The notes under the pieces: model-generated
The model's database searches: none
Told to the model about the DNA's origin: nothing
Seen by the model: only the letters and a program-made list of their open reading frames with translations
Made by a program: the position numbers and the translations under genes
Source of the DNA: Clostridiales bacterium
Lineage (GTDB): Bacteria; Bacillota; Clostridia; Christensenellales; CAG-138
Direction of reading: 5' to 3'
DNA length: 64,000 bases
Assembly: GCA_004556165.1 (NCBI GenBank)
Contig: SFIR01000006.1
Coordinates: 1 to 64,000 of the forward strand
Shown: piece after piece, positions 43,007 through 53,460 of the stretch
How positions within the stretch are numbered: the first letter of the stretch is position 1
Layout: every line of letters begins with the position of its first letter

Positions 43007-43028
43007 GGGGAAGGGGCGACCCTTCCCC
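43007..43028 (+). promoter_or_regulatory. 9-bp hairpin with GCGA loop after bmpA
   Basis: GGGGAAGGG (43007-43015) and CCCTTCCCC (43020-43028) pair perfectly around a GCGA (GNRA) tetraloop. No U-run follows. Like the UUCG hairpin after oppA, it probably protects the 3' end of the binding-protein message. Confidence 0.65.
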
Positions 43029-43106
43029 AAAGCTATTATATCGGTTCCGATTTCCTATGCCCATCGGAAGAAATGGAGCACACCTCGGGTATATGCGCCA
43101 TGGTTT

Positions 43107-43129
43107 GCTTTCGCTTGCGAAAGCTTTTT
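43107..43129 (+). terminator. Intrinsic terminator or attenuator between bmpA and ATPase gene
   Basis: GCTTTCG-CTTG-CGAAAGC (43107-43124) is followed by TTTTT. It lies 129 bases after bmpA and 90 before the ATPase start, so it should cut downstream expression. Confidence 0.7.
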
Positions 43130-43144
43130 GCTTAGAATAAACTC

Positions 43145-43190
43145 ATTTTATAGCTCAATGCATGATGCTTCGTGCCGTAAGCTATAAAAT
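43145..43190 (+). promoter_or_regulatory. 11-bp inverted repeat before the ATPase gene
   Basis: ATTTTATAGCT (43145-43155) and AGCTATAAAAT (43180-43190) are exact inverse complements with a 24-base spacer. It could act as RNA structure or as a protein site. The role is unknown. Confidence 0.55.
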
Positions 43191-43218
43191 GCAGAAGTGC
43201 AGAAAAGGAAGGTGCTTA

Positions 43219-44766
43219 GTGGAAAATTATGTAATTGAAATGGTCCACATCACAAAGAGATTCCCGGGTATCGTCGCAAATGATGATATCACGCTTAACT
43301 TAAAGCGCGGTGAGATTCATGCGCTGCTCGGTGAAAACGGTGCGGGCAAGAGTACCCTCATGAGCGTGCTGTTCGGCCTTTACAACCCTGAAGAGGGCGA
43401 GATAAGGATGAACGGGCAGCCCGTCACTATCCATGACCCGAATGACGCTACTGCATTGGGTATAGGTATGGTGCATCAGCACTTCAAACTGGTGGAATGC
43501 TTCACCGTGCTGCAAAACATTATTCTCGGAGTTGAACCGAATAAGTCGGGCTTCCTCAGTATGGGCGAAGCGAGAAAAAAGGTCGTTGAACTGAGCGAAA
43601 AATACGGCCTTCAGATCGATCCCGATGCGGTTATCGAGGATATCACAGTCGGCATGCAGCAGCGTACCGAGATACTGAAGATGCTTTATCGTGACAACGA
43701 CATACTCATTTTTGATGAGCCGACCGCTGTTCTTACGCCGCAGGAGATCACCGAGCTGATGGATATTATCCGCTCATTCGCAAAGGAAGGAAAATCCATC
43801 CTCTTTATTTCTCATAAACTGAATGAGATTATGCAGGTGGCAGACCGCTGCACCGTGCTTCGCAAGGGAAAGTGCGTCGGCACTGTCAACGTTTGCGATA
43901 CCACTCCCGAGGAGCTGAGCCGCATGATGGTCGGCAGGGATGTCCAGCTCAAGGTCAGCAAGGACGAGGCGCATCCGGGCGATTCGGTGCTTTCGGTTCG
44001 AGACCTCAAGGTACCTTCGAAGGTGCATAAGGGTAAGAATGCGGTAAACGGAGTTTCCTTCGATGTCAGAGAAGGCGAGATAGTCTGTATCGCAGGCATT
44101 GACGGCAACGGCCAGTCGGAGCTTGTGTCGGCGATTACGGGTCTGGACAAGCCCAACGGCGGAAGCATTACCCTCGGAGGCACAAACATCACCCGTGCTC
44201 CGATAAGAAAGCGCAGCAAGCTCGGTATGAGCCATATCCCGGAGGATAGGCATAAGCACGGTCTGGTGCTTGATTTTAATCTTGCAAACAATATGGTGCT
44301 TCAGCGTTACTGGGAGCCCGAGTTCATGCGCTTCGGTTTCATTAAGAAAGCACCCATAAGAAAGTATTCGGATGAGCTGATAGAGCGTTTCGATGTGCGC
44401 AGCGGCGAGGGCTCCGATTCCATCGTGCGCAGCATGTCCGGCGGCAACCAGCAGAAGGCCATAGTCGCAAGGGAAATGGATAGGGAGCATAAGCTTCTTG
44501 TGGCTGTCCAGCCCACGCGTGGCCTCGATGTCGGCGCAATTGAATATATTCACAAATGTATCGTTCGTGAGCGTGACGAGGGCAGAGCGGTTCTGCTCGT
44601 ATCCTTCGAGCTTGACGAGGTAATGAACCTTGCCGACAGAATACTTGTAATGTACGGCGGCGAGATCGTCGGAGAGCTTGACCCAAAGAAGACCGATGTT
44701 GAAGAGGTCGGTCTGTACATGGCAGGCAACAAGCGCAATACCGGCAGCAAGGAGGCACAGGCATGA
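43219..44766 (+). CDS. nupO: Nucleoside ABC transporter ATPase (NupO-like)
   Basis: The 515-residue protein has two nucleotide-binding halves, as in RbsA-type ATPases. The first half holds Walker A GENGAGKST, a VHQHFKLVECFTVLQNI Q-loop region and Walker B LIFDEPTAVL. The second half has a degenerate Walker A (GIDGNGQSEL) and the canonical signature MSGGNQQKAIVARE. The HIPEDRHKHGLVLDF segment is typical of the family. The start is taken as the GTG at 43219, preceded by AAGGAAGG. It powers uptake with the two downstream permeases, and its stop overlaps the next ATG. Confidence 0.93.
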   Translation: MENYVIEMVHITKRFPGIVANDDITLNLKRGEIHALLGENGAGKSTLMSVLFGLYNPEEGEIRMNGQPVTIHDPNDATALGIGMVHQHFKLVECFTVLQNIILGVEPNKSGFLSMGEARKKVVELSEKYGLQIDPDAVIEDITVGMQQRTEILKMLYRDNDILIFDEPTAVLTPQEITELMDIIRSFAKEGKSILFISHKLNEIMQVADRCTVLRKGKCVGTVNVCDTTPEELSRMMVGRDVQLKVSKDEAHPGDSVLSVRDLKVPSKVHKGKNAVNGVSFDVREGEIVCIAGIDGNGQSELVSAITGLDKPNGGSITLGGTNITRAPIRKRSKLGMSHIPEDRHKHGLVLDFNLANNMVLQRYWEPEFMRFGFIKKAPIRKYSDELIERFDVRSGEGSDSIVRSMSGGNQQKAIVAREMDREHKLLVAVQPTRGLDVGAIEYIHKCIVRERDEGRAVLLVSFELDEVMNLADRILVMYGGEIVGELDPKKTDVEEVGLYMAGNKRNTGSKEAQA

Positions 44767-45941
44767 GCTTTTGGAACAAAAACGTTAAACCTCTTTTGAT
44801 GAGCATACTGCCATCGGTAGTTGCAATCCTGATCGGCTTGCTATTCGGCCTCTTGGTCATGATCTTTGCTTCGCCGGGAGATGCTCCGATGGGCTTCTAT
44901 ACGGTGCTTACGAGAGGCATTTCAAAATTCAGTGATGTGCTCTATTATGCGACACCGATAATTATGACAGGTCTTTCCGTCGGCTTTGCTTACAGAATGG
45001 GTCTTTTCAATATCGGAGCATCGGGCCAGTTCACGATGGGAATATTTGCGGCTCTGCTCGTATCCTTCTTTTTACCGCTGAAATCTCCTGCAAGCTGGAT
45101 CGTTGCATGCGTTGCGGCGATCGCTGCCGGGGCGATTTGGGGATCAATCCCGGGCTTTTTCAAGGCCCTGCTCAATATTAACGAGGTAATCACCTCCATC
45201 ATGTTCAATTATATCGGCATGTATGTAGTTGATTATCTTATAAGCAACAGCTCCACCATGTATTTTGCAACAAAGGCGAGGACTAATTACATCTCCGCCG
45301 AGGCGCAGCTGCCCGCTTTGTGGTCGGGCACAAATCTGAATGTCGGGATCATCATTGCTGTTGTGCTCGCCGTGATTCTTTTCGTTGTTCTGTTCTACAC
45401 CACCTTCGGCTATGAGCTTCGGGCAACGGGATTCAATAAGGACGCTGCGAAGTATGCAGGCATGAGCAGCAAGCGCAATATCATAATCACCATGGCTATC
45501 GCAGGCGCTCTTGCGGGTCTCGGCGGTGCGCTGTGCATATTGGCACCCTCCACCGTTGTAGGTTCGAGCGTCACATATGAGCCGATAAATGTCATAAGGA
45601 ATGAGGGCTTCAACGGAATCGCAGTAGCTCTTCTCGGCTGCTCGCATCCGATAGGCATCGTATTCTCTGCAATCTTTGTCTCATACATCCAGAGGGGCGG
45701 CACCGGCGCAGTTGCGTATAAACCCGAGATAATAGATGTTGTGCTCGCGTTCATCATCTATTTCTCCGCATTTGCAATGGTAGTCAGAGAGATAGTTTCG
45801 GGGAAACGCAAAAAGAAGAAAAGCGCTCCGGCACCCGGTGCGGTGATAGATGCCGTACCTCCCGGACCTAACGATACCGCCATGCAGGATCAAACAGGTA
45901 CAGGATTGATGCCTGAAGCTGAGGAAAGGGGCGAAGAATAA
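44763..45941 (+). CDS. nupP: Nucleoside ABC transporter permease (NupP-like)
   Basis: The 392-residue permease has about ten helices of the branched-chain amino acid/ribose permease type. Markers are ITGLSVGFAYRMGLFNIGASGQFTMG and ELRATGFNKDAAKYAGMSSKRNII (the coupling loop), then AGALAGLGGALCIL. A cytoplasmic C-terminal tail (AVIDAVPPGPND... EAEERGEE) is not conserved in the family. The ATG overlaps the ATPase stop by 4 bases, and its own stop overlaps the next gene. Confidence 0.92.
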   Translation: MSFWNKNVKPLLMSILPSVVAILIGLLFGLLVMIFASPGDAPMGFYTVLTRGISKFSDVLYYATPIIMTGLSVGFAYRMGLFNIGASGQFTMGIFAALLVSFFLPLKSPASWIVACVAAIAAGAIWGSIPGFFKALLNINEVITSIMFNYIGMYVVDYLISNSSTMYFATKARTNYISAEAQLPALWSGTNLNVGIIIAVVLAVILFVVLFYTTFGYELRATGFNKDAAKYAGMSSKRNIIITMAIAGALAGLGGALCILAPSTVVGSSVTYEPINVIRNEGFNGIAVALLGCSHPIGIVFSAIFVSYIQRGGTGAVAYKPEIIDVVLAFIIYFSAFAMVVREIVSGKRKKKKSAPAPGAVIDAVPPGPNDTAMQDQTGTGLMPEAEERGEE

Positions 45942-46903
45942 TGAACGTTGTTTATTTCCTTGTACAGAATACTCTTCCCGTCGCAATACCCCTGCTTCTG
46001 ACAGCACTCGGCGGAATGTTTTCGGAGCGCAGCGGCGTTATTAACCTCGCACTTGAGGGAATCATGCTGTTCGGCGCATTCTTCGGCTGCCTTACAACCT
46101 ATTATATCGGATCGGCAATGAATCCCCAGCTGGTTCTCATCATTGCCCTCTTAGTTGCAGCGCTCGCCGGCGCAATCTATTCGCTTGCACTGTCGTTTGC
46201 CGCCGTGAATATGAAAGCGGATCAGACGATCGTGGGAACGGCAATGAATATGCTCGTTCCCGCAATGGTTCTGCTCATAAGCAAAATGTTCTTCATGAGC
46301 GACGGCATAACTACATCGGTAAACTTATATATTCAGAAGATACCGCTTCTCGGTGATATTCCCGTTATCGGTCAGCTCTTCTTCCAAAAGACATATCTGA
46401 CCGTCTATATCGGCATCGCTGTTCTGGTCATTGCCCAGATCTTGCTTTATAAGACCAAATTCGGTCTCAGGCTCCGTGCCTGCGGTGAACATCCTCAGGC
46501 AGCGGATTCAGTCGGCATCAATGTATATAGGATGCGTTACGCAGGCGTAACGATCTCGGGCATACTCGGAGGCCTCGGCGGATTCGCATACGCTGTCGGC
46601 ATCATGGATGGCAACTGCAACGGCCATACGGGTGTGGCAGGCTTCGGCTTCCTCGCTCTCGCGGTCATGATATTCGGCCAGTGGAAACCCATAAGGATTT
46701 TGCTCGCCGCGCTGTTCTTCGCTTTCCTCAGGCAGCTTTCGAATTCCGTTATGCTGATTCCGTTCCTGTACAATCTCAATATCCCGAAGGTCGTCTATAG
46801 CATTCTGCCCTATGTCGCGACAATGGTTGTCCTTGCATTCACCTCCAAGAAGTCAAGAGCACCCAAGGCGGAGGGCATTCCGTACGACAAGGGAAGCAGA
46901 TAA
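45941..46903 (+). CDS. nupQ: Nucleoside ABC transporter permease (NupQ-like)
   Basis: The 320-residue protein has about nine helices. MFSERSGVINLALEGIMLFGAF and GLRLRACGEHPQAADSVGINV (coupling loop) are diagnostic of the second nucleoside permease, and ISGILGGLGGFAYAVG follows. Its ATG overlaps the stop of the first permease by one base. The two proteins form a heterodimeric channel. The thymidine kinase gene begins 18 bases downstream. Confidence 0.92.
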   Translation: MNVVYFLVQNTLPVAIPLLLTALGGMFSERSGVINLALEGIMLFGAFFGCLTTYYIGSAMNPQLVLIIALLVAALAGAIYSLALSFAAVNMKADQTIVGTAMNMLVPAMVLLISKMFFMSDGITTSVNLYIQKIPLLGDIPVIGQLFFQKTYLTVYIGIAVLVIAQILLYKTKFGLRLRACGEHPQAADSVGINVYRMRYAGVTISGILGGLGGFAYAVGIMDGNCNGHTGVAGFGFLALAVMIFGQWKPIRILLAALFFAFLRQLSNSVMLIPFLYNLNIPKVVYSILPYVATMVVLAFTSKKSRAPKAEGIPYDKGSR

Positions 46904-46921
46904 TCGGGAAGGGCAATACTT

Positions 46922-47491
46922 ATGGCAAAGCTGTATTTCCGCTACGGCGCGATGAGTTCATCCAAGACCGCTCAGGCGATCATGGTCAAGTATAATTACG
47001 GAGAGCGCGGCCAGAAGGCGATACTGACAAAGCCCTCCATTGACACGCGTGACGGCGTACACAGCGTTAAGTCGCGCTGCGGACTCGAGGATCAATGCGT
47101 GCTCTTCGATGAGCTGCCCATGGAAGCGATAAAGCGTGGGGAATATAACTGCGTTATCGTAGATGAAGCGCAGTTCCTCAGCCGCGACCAGGTTATGGTT
47201 CTCGTGGATTTAGTTGACAACTACGGCGTACCTGTGATATGCTATGGACTACGGACTGATTTTCAGGGGAATTTCTTTGAAGGCAGTCACTATCTTATGG
47301 CTTTTGCCGACACAATCGAGGAGATAAAAACCATCTGCTGGTGCGGCAGAAAAGCGATAATGAATGCAAGGCTCGACGGTAAGGGCGGTATAACCAAGGT
47401 CGGCGAGCAGGTCGTCCTCGGTGCGGACGATAAATACATCGGCCTCTGCCGCAAGCACTGGGCGGAGGGAAAGATCAGCAAGGACGGGTGA
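46922..47491 (+). CDS. tdk: Thymidine kinase (type II)
   Basis: The 189-residue enzyme matches bacterial type II thymidine kinases: LYFRYGAMSSSKTAQAI (the P-loop), VIVDEAQFLSRDQV (Asp-Glu), VICYGLRTDFQG, LKTICWCGRKAIMNARL, and a zinc site formed by CxC and the distal LCRKHW. The P-loop has Ser in place of the usual Gly just before Lys (SSSKT rather than NAGKS). It phosphorylates thymidine imported by the preceding transporter. It follows the permease by 18 bases. Confidence 0.93.
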   Translation: MAKLYFRYGAMSSSKTAQAIMVKYNYGERGQKAILTKPSIDTRDGVHSVKSRCGLEDQCVLFDELPMEAIKRGEYNCVIVDEAQFLSRDQVMVLVDLVDNYGVPVICYGLRTDFQGNFFEGSHYLMAFADTIEEIKTICWCGRKAIMNARLDGKGGITKVGEQVVLGADDKYIGLCRKHWAEGKISKDG

Positions 47492-47529
47492 ATAATAGCT
47501 TCCCCGGTTCCTTGGGAAACAGGTGGAAA

Positions 47530-47949
47530 ATGAGATTTTACATTGCAACAGGCTTGTCAAATGCCGAAAGGGCGAAAACGCTCGCAGGCGTACTGACCCG
47601 TAACGGTCATGAATTTACCTATAACTGGACGGAGCATGGCGATATCCGCAGCGAGGGTGAGGACAGGATGACCGAGGTAGCATTCTCCGAGGTACGCGCG
47701 GTGCGCGATGCGGAGATGTTCATTGCGCTTCTTCCCGGCGGCTGCGGTACCCATACCGAGATTGGCATTGCCATCGCTTCAAGGAGCAATAAGCGCGTCA
47801 TCCTATGGAGCGAAACGGGCGATGAATTCACAAAACCCGACCGCTGCTGTACTTTCTATTTCCATCCGGCAGTCGAAAGGATATGCTGTCCGTTTGAGGA
47901 GCTTATCTCAAAGCTTGATGCGGACAGGATCGACACGAGCCTCAGCTGA
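47530..47949 (+). CDS. Nucleoside 2-deoxyribosyltransferase-like protein
   Basis: From the ATG at 47530 (AGGTGG) the product is 139 residues. The N-terminus reads RFYIATGLSNAERAKTLAGVL, followed by AEMFIALLPGGCGTHTEIGIAIA. The Glu in that motif sits where family members keep their nucleophile. The fold is the one used by nucleoside 2-deoxyribosyltransferases and related base-exchange or nucleotide-hydrolysing enzymes. Together with tdk and the transporter it fits deoxynucleoside salvage. The start is not the longer frame from 47488, which begins inside the tdk stop. Confidence 0.8.
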   Translation: MRFYIATGLSNAERAKTLAGVLTRNGHEFTYNWTEHGDIRSEGEDRMTEVAFSEVRAVRDAEMFIALLPGGCGTHTEIGIAIASRSNKRVILWSETGDEFTKPDRCCTFYFHPAVERICCPFEELISKLDADRIDTSLS

Positions 47950-47971
47950 TAACCGAATAAGTAAAAAATGA

Positions 47972-48000
47972 CCGCAGAGGCAGCTGCCTCTGCGGTTTTC
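47972..48000 (+). terminator. Terminator of the nucleoside salvage operon
   Basis: ACCGCAGAGGCAG (47972-47984) is directly followed by its exact inverse complement CTGCCTCTGCGGT (47985-47997), then TTT. It also serves the convergent cyclophilin side. Confidence 0.85.
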
Positions 48001-48017
48001 GTATGCTGTAATAGCTT

Positions 48018-48686
48018 TTAATTTGCAGGGTAATGATCGGGTTCGGGGAACTCGGGGCCCTGAATGGTGATGGTCTTTATCACAACATCTTCATAGGGCT
48101 TGTTGCTTGAGTTAACGGCAACGCCCGCAATCCTGTCAACAACGTCCATGCCTTCAAGAACCATGCCGAATGCCGCATAGCTTCCGTCAAGGAAGATTGA
48201 ATCCTCATGAACGATGAAGAACTGGCTGCCTGCGCTATTGAAGTAGGGGTCGCCCCTCCTTGCCATGGAGATTACGCCGCGGGTGTGGGAAAGGTTGTTT
48301 TCAAAGCCGTTAACTGCAAATTCACCCTTGATGCAGTAGCCGGGGCCGCCCCTGCCGGTGCCTTCGGGGTCACCGCCCTGGATCATAAAGCCCGATATGA
48401 CGCGGTGGAAGATAACTCCGTCATAGAAGCCCTTGCGCGCAAGGCTGCAGAAATTGTAAACGCTCTGAGGCGCAATGTCGGGGTAGAGCTCAAGCTTGAT
48501 GATGCCGCCGTCCATCATTTCAATGGTCGCATAGACCTTGCCGTCATCAACGGCATCGGTGGGCGCAGCGGTGGGTTCGTTGGTGGGGGGTTGGGTATTG
48601 TTCATTTCTTTTTCTCCTTTTTCGCATGCGGTAAATATGATGCATAGCATCGCAGACGCTAAAATAAATGCAAGCAGTTTCTTCAT
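48018..48686 (-). CDS. Cyclophilin-type peptidyl-prolyl isomerase lipoprotein
   Basis: The 222-residue lipoprotein (signal with lipobox IFTAC) has a threonine/proline linker (QPPTNEPTAAPTD) and a cyclophilin domain: GGIIKLELYPDIAPQSVYNF, FHRVISGFMIQGGDPEGTGRGG, SMARRGDPYFNSAGSQFFIV and FGMVLEGMDVVDRIAG. The catalytic Arg (FHRV) and the QGGDP and SQFF core are intact. It folds exported proteins at the outer face of the membrane. The ribosome site is AAGGAGATATTT. The gene lies 18 bases downstream of ftsH on the minus strand and is probably in the same unit. Confidence 0.93.
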   Translation of the reverse strand: MKKLLAFILASAMLCIIFTACEKGEKEMNNTQPPTNEPTAAPTDAVDDGKVYATIEMMDGGIIKLELYPDIAPQSVYNFCSLARKGFYDGVIFHRVISGFMIQGGDPEGTGRGGPGYCIKGEFAVNGFENNLSHTRGVISMARRGDPYFNSAGSQFFIVHEDSIFLDGSYAAFGMVLEGMDVVDRIAGVAVNSSNKPYEDVVIKTITIQGPEFPEPDHYPAN

Positions 48687-48704
48687 AAATATCTCCTTAT
48701 TGCT

Positions 48705-50729
<2,025 letters not shown>

Positions 50730-50798
50730 AAAAGAATCCTCCTTTGAACGGGACATGTGGGGACGCGGAAAAAGTATGTCCGAATTTATACCCATAAT

Positions 50799-50827
50799 AT
50801 AATACCATAGTTTATAGTTTGCCGCAA
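50799..50827 (-). promoter_or_regulatory. Promoter of ftsH
   Basis: On the minus strand TTGCGG (50827-50822), a 17-base spacer, then TATTAT (50804-50799). Expected leader about 60 bases. Confidence 0.65.
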
Positions 50828-51064
50828 ACAGTTTTTTTATCGAAGCAGCGTAGCGGAAATGAGCAAAATACTTATGCGGAATAAGCGAAAATCCAATCTC
50901 GGCAAAGAAAAAAACATCTCTGCGATTTTACCCCAAAAAAGATTTTATGTTCCTCCTGATTAAAAACATTTCAAAATGCATGAATAACCGGCATGAAGCA
51001 CTTGCCCAAAAAGGCGAAATGTGCTAATATCTCTGTAATACGTCGAATCTTCGGAGGCTTGGCC
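50828..51064. other. Intergenic region between ftsH and the DUF815 gene
   Basis: No gene is seen here. The region contains the divergent DUF815 promoter at 51002-51030 (TTGCCC, 17 bases, TAATAT) and is otherwise A/T-rich without clear structure. Confidence 0.6.
51002..51030 (+). promoter_or_regulatory. Promoter of the DUF815 gene
   Basis: TTGCCC (51002-51007), 17-base spacer, TAATAT (51025-51030). Confidence 0.55.
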
Positions 51065-52378
51065 ATGCTCGATAAATGGGAATATCTGAATGAAATCTTG
51101 GACATCATTGATACGGCAGCAAATTCCGTTTCGCTTTTGGGCGGCAAAGGCATATTTGAAAGGGACGCTTCGGGGGAAAACCCGTTGTCGCTGTACGTCA
51201 GTGCGCTTTCTTCAGGTGATATCCGCGAAGCAAAGCGCATGCTTTCACGCTTTGAATCGGAGCTTGTCACGGGGGCGCACAGAAGGGTGAGCGGCGATCT
51301 TCTGACAGATGCAATCCTCGATACCATCCTGCTGAGTGAGAACCGCTTTGCGCTTCTCGCTGCTAAGGGCCTGATGGATCAATCGCTGTTTTCCGCGGTT
51401 CAGAGGGAGCTTACCGCACTCGAAAGGCTTAATTCCCTTTCAAGCGAAGATTTTTACCTTCCGCTCGCTGAACTGATTCGGGGCAAGAATTCTGCTCCGG
51501 ATGCCGCTGCGCTTGCGGCTTCCGCCGCTTGGGGCGGAGGAAGCGTGCACCGTATGCCGAAGGAAAGCACATCAAGGCGCGAGCTTATGCTCCTGCCGAG
51601 CGCGGTACCGGGAATTGAAAGGCAGTACGGCGAATTCGAGCTTACCGGAAGCTATTTTGCCGATGAGGCTCTTGAGGAGATGTATCATCGCTTCGTGAAT
51701 GAGGATGACTGGGCAAGCCTCGCGGACAGCCTCTGGTCCTTCCATGCAGGCTACGGTACGGGCGACTTCCTCAAATACCGTAATTTCCGCTTCGACGGCA
51801 GGCTTTCGCCTCTTCCCGATCTCAGGGGAGGGGAATTCGTGCAGCTGTATGCCGATGAGTACCGTGTGCTGCTTCAGAATGCCATAGAATTCATGCGCGA
51901 TGAGAGCGCAAAGCCCATGCTGCTCTGCGGCGGCGAGGGCATGGGCAAAACCACGATGATGCTTGAGCTTACTGATGAACTGCCGAAGCTCAGGCTTGTG
52001 CTTGTGACGGGCGGTATTGATAAGCTGAATGATCTGTTTGATATTCTGCGCGATCAGCCGAGTAAATTCATGGTGCTTGTCGATAATGCAGCGGAAGCGC
52101 TTACACTCACGGTATCCGAACCGCTGATACCCAATAACGTGCTTCTTGCTGCGTGCAGCCGTGAGGAGATAGGAAGGAGCCTGTTTGAGGTCACAGTGAA
52201 AATTCCGCAGATGCAGCTCGGCGATGAGGTGCGCTGTGTGGAAAAATTCCTCAGTGAACAGAATATAACCCTATCGCAGGAGATTATCCGAAATGCCTGC
52301 ATGGATTATAAAGCCGATACCGGCAGGGAATTCAGCGTGGTCAGCGCAAGGGCGGCAGCGGAGATGCTGCGGTCATAA
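51065..52378 (+). CDS. DUF815 family ATPase
   Basis: The 437-residue cytoplasmic protein has a helical N-terminal half, ending in VPGIERQYGEFELTGSY. A P-loop domain follows, with Walker A GGEGMGKTT (about residue 290) and the DUF815-like RLVLVTGGIDKLNDLFDILRDQPSKFMVLVDNA, where an Asp-containing strand may serve as Walker B. DUF815 proteins are AAA-like ATPases of unclear function. This one has GEGMGKT in place of the more common GDRGTGKS. Starts at ATG 51065 with CGGAGG upstream. Confidence 0.78.
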   Translation: MLDKWEYLNEILDIIDTAANSVSLLGGKGIFERDASGENPLSLYVSALSSGDIREAKRMLSRFESELVTGAHRRVSGDLLTDAILDTILLSENRFALLAAKGLMDQSLFSAVQRELTALERLNSLSSEDFYLPLAELIRGKNSAPDAAALAASAAWGGGSVHRMPKESTSRRELMLLPSAVPGIERQYGEFELTGSYFADEALEEMYHRFVNEDDWASLADSLWSFHAGYGTGDFLKYRNFRFDGRLSPLPDLRGGEFVQLYADEYRVLLQNAIEFMRDESAKPMLLCGGEGMGKTTMMLELTDELPKLRLVLVTGGIDKLNDLFDILRDQPSKFMVLVDNAAEALTLTVSEPLIPNNVLLAACSREEIGRSLFEVTVKIPQMQLGDEVRCVEKFLSEQNITLSQEIIRNACMDYKADTGREFSVVSARAAAEMLRS

Positions 52379-52392
52379 GAATATATATAACG

Positions 52393-52422
52393 AGCAGCTG
52401 CAACGGAATGCAGCTGCTTTTG
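52393..52422 (+). terminator. Terminator after the DUF815 gene
   Basis: AGCAGCTGC (52393-52401) pairs with GCAGCTGCT (52410-52418), followed by TTTTG. Confidence 0.8.
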
Positions 52423-52456
52423 CGTTAAAAAGGGTATTGAAGCGCGAACCCGTCCG

Positions 52457-53443
52457 CTACCTTGTCACCGAAAGCTCGCCGACAAGGTTTTTCTGCATGA
52501 GCTTTCTGACTTCGTCCATATCCTTGGTATGCCCGAGCACCCACATAAGCTTAGTGATGGAGGCTTCCGTGGTCATATCGCCTGCTGAGATAATGCCCAT
52601 CTCCTTGAGAGGACGGCTGACCTCATAGATATCAGGAGTACTCTGCTCATACAGGCATTGGCTTGTAAGGACGACGGGAATACCGCTCGTCATAAGCTCC
52701 TTTATGGATTCAAGATGGTTGCGGCGGATGGAATGCATGCCTCCAAGCCCGAAGGCTTCCACGACGACGCCTTTGATATCGCAGTTCTTCAGCGAATCGA
52801 GCACCTTGGGGGTTAGACCGGGGATGAGCTTGATGAGTGCGACACGGGGATCTATCTCGGTTGAGAATACGAAATCCTCCCTGTGCGGAGGTTCGGAGAG
52901 CGCGAGCATCCTGCCGTCGCTGACCGTACCGATATAGGGATAATTTATGGATTCAAATGCGTTCAGCGAGGTTGTCCTCGTCTTGACCGCGCGGCAGCCA
53001 AGCATGAGCGAATTGCCGAAGCAGATGTACACGCCCCCTGCGAGCGAGGTCGCGGCAATGATGGCATTTTCAAGATTGCGCCTGCCGTCGGAATCGGGGT
53101 AGACCGCAGGGTATTGCGCGCCGGTCAGCACAACGGGTATTTTGATGCCGGCGAGCATAAAGCTCAGCATGCTTGCTGTATATGCCATGGTGTCCGTCCC
53201 GTGGGTGAGAACGATGCCGTCAGCCGTCTTTGCCGCTTCATACACGGCATTAGCGATTGTGATCCATTCCTCGGGCTGGATATTCGATGAATCCATGCTG
53301 AACAGATCGACAGCGGAGATATTCGATCTATGGTAACCGATGAGCTCGAGAAGCTGATGCGCATTCAGCTCCGGTTTAAGACCGTTCTCGGTGGGAACGC
53401 ATGCTATCGTTCCTCCCGTGGAGATTAAGCAGATATTCTTCAT
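52457..53443 (-). CDS. ansA: L-asparaginase (type I, cytosolic)
   Basis: The 328-residue protein contains both asparaginase active-site segments: STGGTIACVPTENG near the N-terminus (the catalytic Thr) and LTHGTDTMAYTASML at about 80-95 (Thr-Asp-...-Lys region). The later motif DSDGRRNLENAIIAAT is typical. No signal peptide is present, so it acts in the cytoplasm, releasing ammonia and aspartate. It lies 17 bases from the end of the dehydrogenase gene and shares its direction; a common transcript is likely. Confidence 0.93.
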   Translation of the reverse strand: MKNICLISTGGTIACVPTENGLKPELNAHQLLELIGYHRSNISAVDLFSMDSSNIQPEEWITIANAVYEAAKTADGIVLTHGTDTMAYTASMLSFMLAGIKIPVVLTGAQYPAVYPDSDGRRNLENAIIAATSLAGGVYICFGNSLMLGCRAVKTRTTSLNAFESINYPYIGTVSDGRMLALSEPPHREDFVFSTEIDPRVALIKLIPGLTPKVLDSLKNCDIKGVVVEAFGLGGMHSIRRNHLESIKELMTSGIPVVLTSQCLYEQSTPDIYEVSRPLKEMGIISAGDMTTEASITKLMWVLGHTKDMDEVRKLMQKNLVGELSVTR

Positions 53444-53460
53444 ATGTATTTCCTGATTTT

